DNA of 6,626 nucleotides from an uncultured Bacteroidia bacterium. GTDB lineage: Bacteria; Bacteroidota; Bacteroidia; Bacteroidales; UBA932. Where the stretch lies: contig CACXHM010000145.1 of assembly GCA_902767465.1 (NCBI GenBank), positions 1-6,626 on the forward strand, given 5' to 3'. The position numbers were made by a program, and so were the translations under genes. Positions 5,038 through 6,626 of the stretch are shown here, piece by piece. The stretch's first letter is position 1, and every line of letters starts with the position of its first letter. Under the pieces are notes generated by a model. It did no database searches. It was given only the letters and a program-made list of their open reading frames with translations, and had not been told where the DNA came from.

Positions 5038-6405
5038 CTACAACAAATTATTGAATTTGCTCATAGACTCGGCCTTGGCAGAATCGACGATGTCGATATA
5101 TGGTTTCATAGCCTTGTAGTCACTATGGCCAGTCCATTTCATGACTATGCTCGGCGAGATTCCAAGGGAGAGGGCGTTGACGATGAATGTACGGCGGCCG
5201 GTATGAGTGCCGACCTTCGCCCACTTTGGAAAAACCTCATCCGTACGGGTGCTTCCTTTATAAGTGGTGATGCGTATTTCCTCATCGATGCCAGCCAGTC
5301 TGCATAGTTCCTTGACGTCCCTGTTCATCCCCTGGTTGGTCAGGTTCGGAAGAGCCTTGCCGTCCTTGAACGGAACATCCTTGTATTTATCAAGGATAGC
5401 CCTGGTAATATCATTGAGTTCTATCGAGATGCTATCTGCGGTTTTAACAGTTGTAACTTCAAGGTGGTCGTCCTTGATATCACTGAGCCGGAGGTTATTG
5501 GCATCTGAATGCCGTAGGCCAGAGAAGCAGCAGAAAAGGAATACATCCCTGACCGGATCAAGATACACATTGCGCCCGCTCAACTCAAGCGAGCGAATCC
5601 TGGCTATCTCATCTTTTGTAAGGAAGATCACCTTCTTTTGCGTCTGCTTCAATGTGGGCCTGAAAGACTTATAGGCCGTATTGGTATTCAATCCTTTATC
5701 CGTCGCCCAATTCAGGAACCAGCGCAAATATCCCAACTTCTTATCTATAGTTGAATTCTTTAGTCCGGTAACGTCTTCGTGATCGTACTCCTTCCTCTCT
5801 CCCTTCTTTTTCCTTGGTGTCCGCAATGCCTTGCTGTCCCTCAGATACACAACGAATGCAGTCAGAGTGGAATCCGTAAGGGTGGAGAAAGAAAGATTTT
5901 TCCGGAAAGCGATAAGGTCGACCTTCAGCGCATTCATCTTCTCGAAAGTAGCCGGAGTCCATGCATTCTTTTCTCCGGCTTCCGAACAGAACAAGTCGAA
6001 GCAATCCCAAAGGGATAATTCTTTTGGTTTGACTTCTCGCTTTTTGGGCTCCGGTTCAGGCTTCCGGGGAGCTATACCTGACATGCGCTCCTTATATTTC
6101 TTGTTTACTTCAGAGGGAGTCGGAAGAATTTCGTTCACCTCGAAGTACTTGAAAACCAGGTCCATCTGGTCCTTAATGGTCCGGAGTTCATTATTGATGC
6201 TATGCGCTGTTTCGTGCTTGGGGCCTACATAACCGGGCTTCACCAATTCCGTTGCCTCATCCCACCAGTCGGGAGATGATACCTGGCATCCCGTGGAGTA
6301 ATCCATGCGATTGCAATTAAAGGTTACCCTTAAACGGATTTGATACCTTTTAGTGTCCTTGCCGTATGCAAAGAGCCGGAATGAAAAAGTGCGTTTCAGT
6401 TTCAT
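5038..6405 (-). CDS. int: Tyrosine recombinase (integrase) of a Bacteroidota mobilizable element
   Basis: Starting from ATG at 6403-6405 the protein has 455 residues, typical of this family. The upstream ATG at 6441 is rejected because it lies upstream of the predicted transcription start. Domains: an N-terminal arm-type DNA-binding domain (1-105, RTFSFRLFAYGKD, YQIRLRVTFNCNRMDYSTG), a charged Lys/Pro linker (110-130), a SAM-like core-binding domain (130-245) and the catalytic domain (250-455). All the catalytic positions are present: R298 (CFSGLRHSDANNL), K321 (TVKTADS), H401 and R404 (GTHTGRRTF), H427 (WTGHSDYK) and the nucleophile Y436 (KPYIDI). It cuts and rejoins DNA through a 3'-phosphotyrosine to integrate and excise the element. 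It is the gene nearest the proposed tRNA-Ser junction, with its arm sites probably among the repeats at 6431-6470. It likely needs an excision factor such as the DUF3853-like protein. Confidence 0.95.
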   Translation of the reverse strand: MKLKRTFSFRLFAYGKDTKRYQIRLRVTFNCNRMDYSTGCQVSSPDWWDEATELVKPGYVGPKHETAHSINNELRTIKDQMDLVFKYFEVNEILPTPSEVNKKYKERMSGIAPRKPEPEPKKREVKPKELSLWDCFDLFCSEAGEKNAWTPATFEKMNALKVDLIAFRKNLSFSTLTDSTLTAFVVYLRDSKALRTPRKKKGERKEYDHEDVTGLKNSTIDKKLGYLRWFLNWATDKGLNTNTAYKSFRPTLKQTQKKVIFLTKDEIARIRSLELSGRNVYLDPVRDVFLFCCFSGLRHSDANNLRLSDIKDDHLEVTTVKTADSISIELNDITRAILDKYKDVPFKDGKALPNLTNQGMNRDVKELCRLAGIDEEIRITTYKGSTRTDEVFPKWAKVGTHTGRRTFIVNALSLGISPSIVMKWTGHSDYKAMKPYIDIVDSAKAESMSKFNNLL

Positions 6406-6420
6406 ATTGTGTTCTCTCCG

Positions 6421-6453
6421 CAAAGGTAAAAAATATCCCAAAAATATCCCAAA
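6421..6453 (-). promoter_or_regulatory. Integrase promoter
   Basis: On the minus strand TTTG (6450-6453) lies 21 bases before a perfect TACCTTTG -7 box (6421-6428). Transcription would begin near 6414, about nine bases before the ATG at 6405, which settles the start choice. The 21-base spacer is almost wholly made of an 11-bp tandem repeat. Confidence 0.65.
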
Positions 6454-6470
6454 TTTCGATAAAGATATTT
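6431..6470. repeat. 11-bp tandem repeat plus inverted copy; candidate integrase arm sites
   Basis: AAATATCCCAA occurs twice in tandem (6431-6441 and 6442-6452). The core AAATATC recurs inverted on the minus strand at 6464-6470. Repeats of this kind at the integrase-proximal end are typical of arm-type binding sites, and here they sit between the promoter boxes, so integrase binding could also repress its own gene. Confidence 0.5.
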
Positions 6471-6540
6471 GACTTTGCTTGAAAAAATACGCAATACAAA
6501 TCGCTATAACAAGGGTTTCTAAAGCCGATTGAATTTTATT

Positions 6541-6560
6541 TTCGAATCCCTCTTCCTCCG
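6541..6560 (+). other. tRNA-Ser 3'-end fragment, probable attachment site at the element end
   Basis: In order: a T-loop TTCGAAT (6541-6547), the 3' T-stem strand CCCTC (6548-6552), seven acceptor bases TTCCTCC (6553-6559) and a G at the discriminator position (6560); G73 is a tRNA-Ser identity element. The upstream bases (TTTTATT) cannot supply the matching GAGGG stem, so the 5' part of the tRNA is missing. A tRNA terminator follows. Integrases of this type commonly use tRNA 3' ends, and NBU2 is known to use tRNA-Ser. No second copy was seen in the window. Confidence 0.6.
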
Positions 6561-6572
6561 CGAAACGGTAGC

Positions 6573-6608
6573 AAAAAGCGCAACGAGCTAGCTCGATTGC
6601 GCTTTTTT
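6573..6608. terminator. Strong terminator after the tRNA remnant
   Basis: AAAAAGCGCAA (6573-6583) pairs with TTGCGCTTTTT (6597-6607); inside, CGAG pairs with CTCG around a CTAG loop, with one bulged A. The T-run after the stem makes it a strong plus-strand terminator, and the A-run makes it work in reverse too. It presumably ended the original tRNA transcript of the host chromosome. Confidence 0.85.
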
Positions 6609-6626
6609 GTTGCCGCTTCGCAAAGC

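Noticed and set aside
6406..6441. Upstream ATG at 6441 for the integrase
   Set aside because: It lies upstream of the predicted transcription start and inside the promoter; the protein from 6405 begins like other family members.
1..6626. CRISPR array, rRNA or full tRNA gene
   Set aside because: No regularly spaced long repeats, no rRNA-like segments and no complete cloverleaf were seen; only the tRNA 3' remnant at 6541-6560.

Overview
The window reads as one end of an integrated mobilizable element from the phylum Bacteroidota, most likely order Bacteroidales. Four things point there: a phage/NBU-type tyrosine integrase, a DUF3853-like helix-turn-helix protein next to mobilization genes, a compact MobC plus relaxase pair, and several promoters of the Bacteroides form (TTTG, 19-21 bases, TAnnTTTG). 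Base composition is moderate. No conjugation pore, coupling protein or replication gene is visible, so the element would have to borrow transfer machinery from a helper, unless such genes lie left of the window.

Layout from the left: 1-498 is poorly resolved. It holds the 3' fragment of a leucine-rich-repeat protein on the plus strand, ending at 498, and perhaps the start of an unrelated minus-strand gene running off the edge. A bidirectional terminator (540-575) separates this from a minus-strand operon (2891 down to 585) of four closely spaced genes: DUF3853-like HTH protein, MobC-like ribbon-helix-helix protein, relaxase, and a small membrane protein with a coiled-coil-like N-terminus. Two abutting perfect inverted repeats at the start of mobC are the best oriT or operator candidate. 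The 141-base divergent region 2892-3032 contains face-to-face promoters, three TAATAG boxes spaced exactly 11 bp, and a 9-bp inverted repeat. It looks like the control switch between the mob operon and a plus-strand regulator (3033-3500) that carries two helix-turn-helix units in one chain.

To the right, a 480-residue DUF4062/GHKL-ATPase-like/winged-helix protein (3537-4979, minus) is an apparent cargo gene with its own near-perfect promoter; a defence role is possible but unproven. The integrase (5038-6405, minus) follows, with a promoter containing an 11-bp tandem repeat. Just beyond it, 6541-6560 matches the 3' end of a tRNA gene (T-loop, T-stem strand, acceptor strand, G discriminator as in tRNA-Ser), followed by a strong terminator. 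This looks like the chromosomal junction, with the host to the right. No second copy of this site was seen in the window, so the other end of the element is presumably to the left of base 1.

Working model: the integrase recombines the element at a tRNA-Ser 3' end; the HTH proteins control excision and mob expression through the divergent region; MobC and the relaxase process oriT; and the DUF4062 protein is carried cargo.
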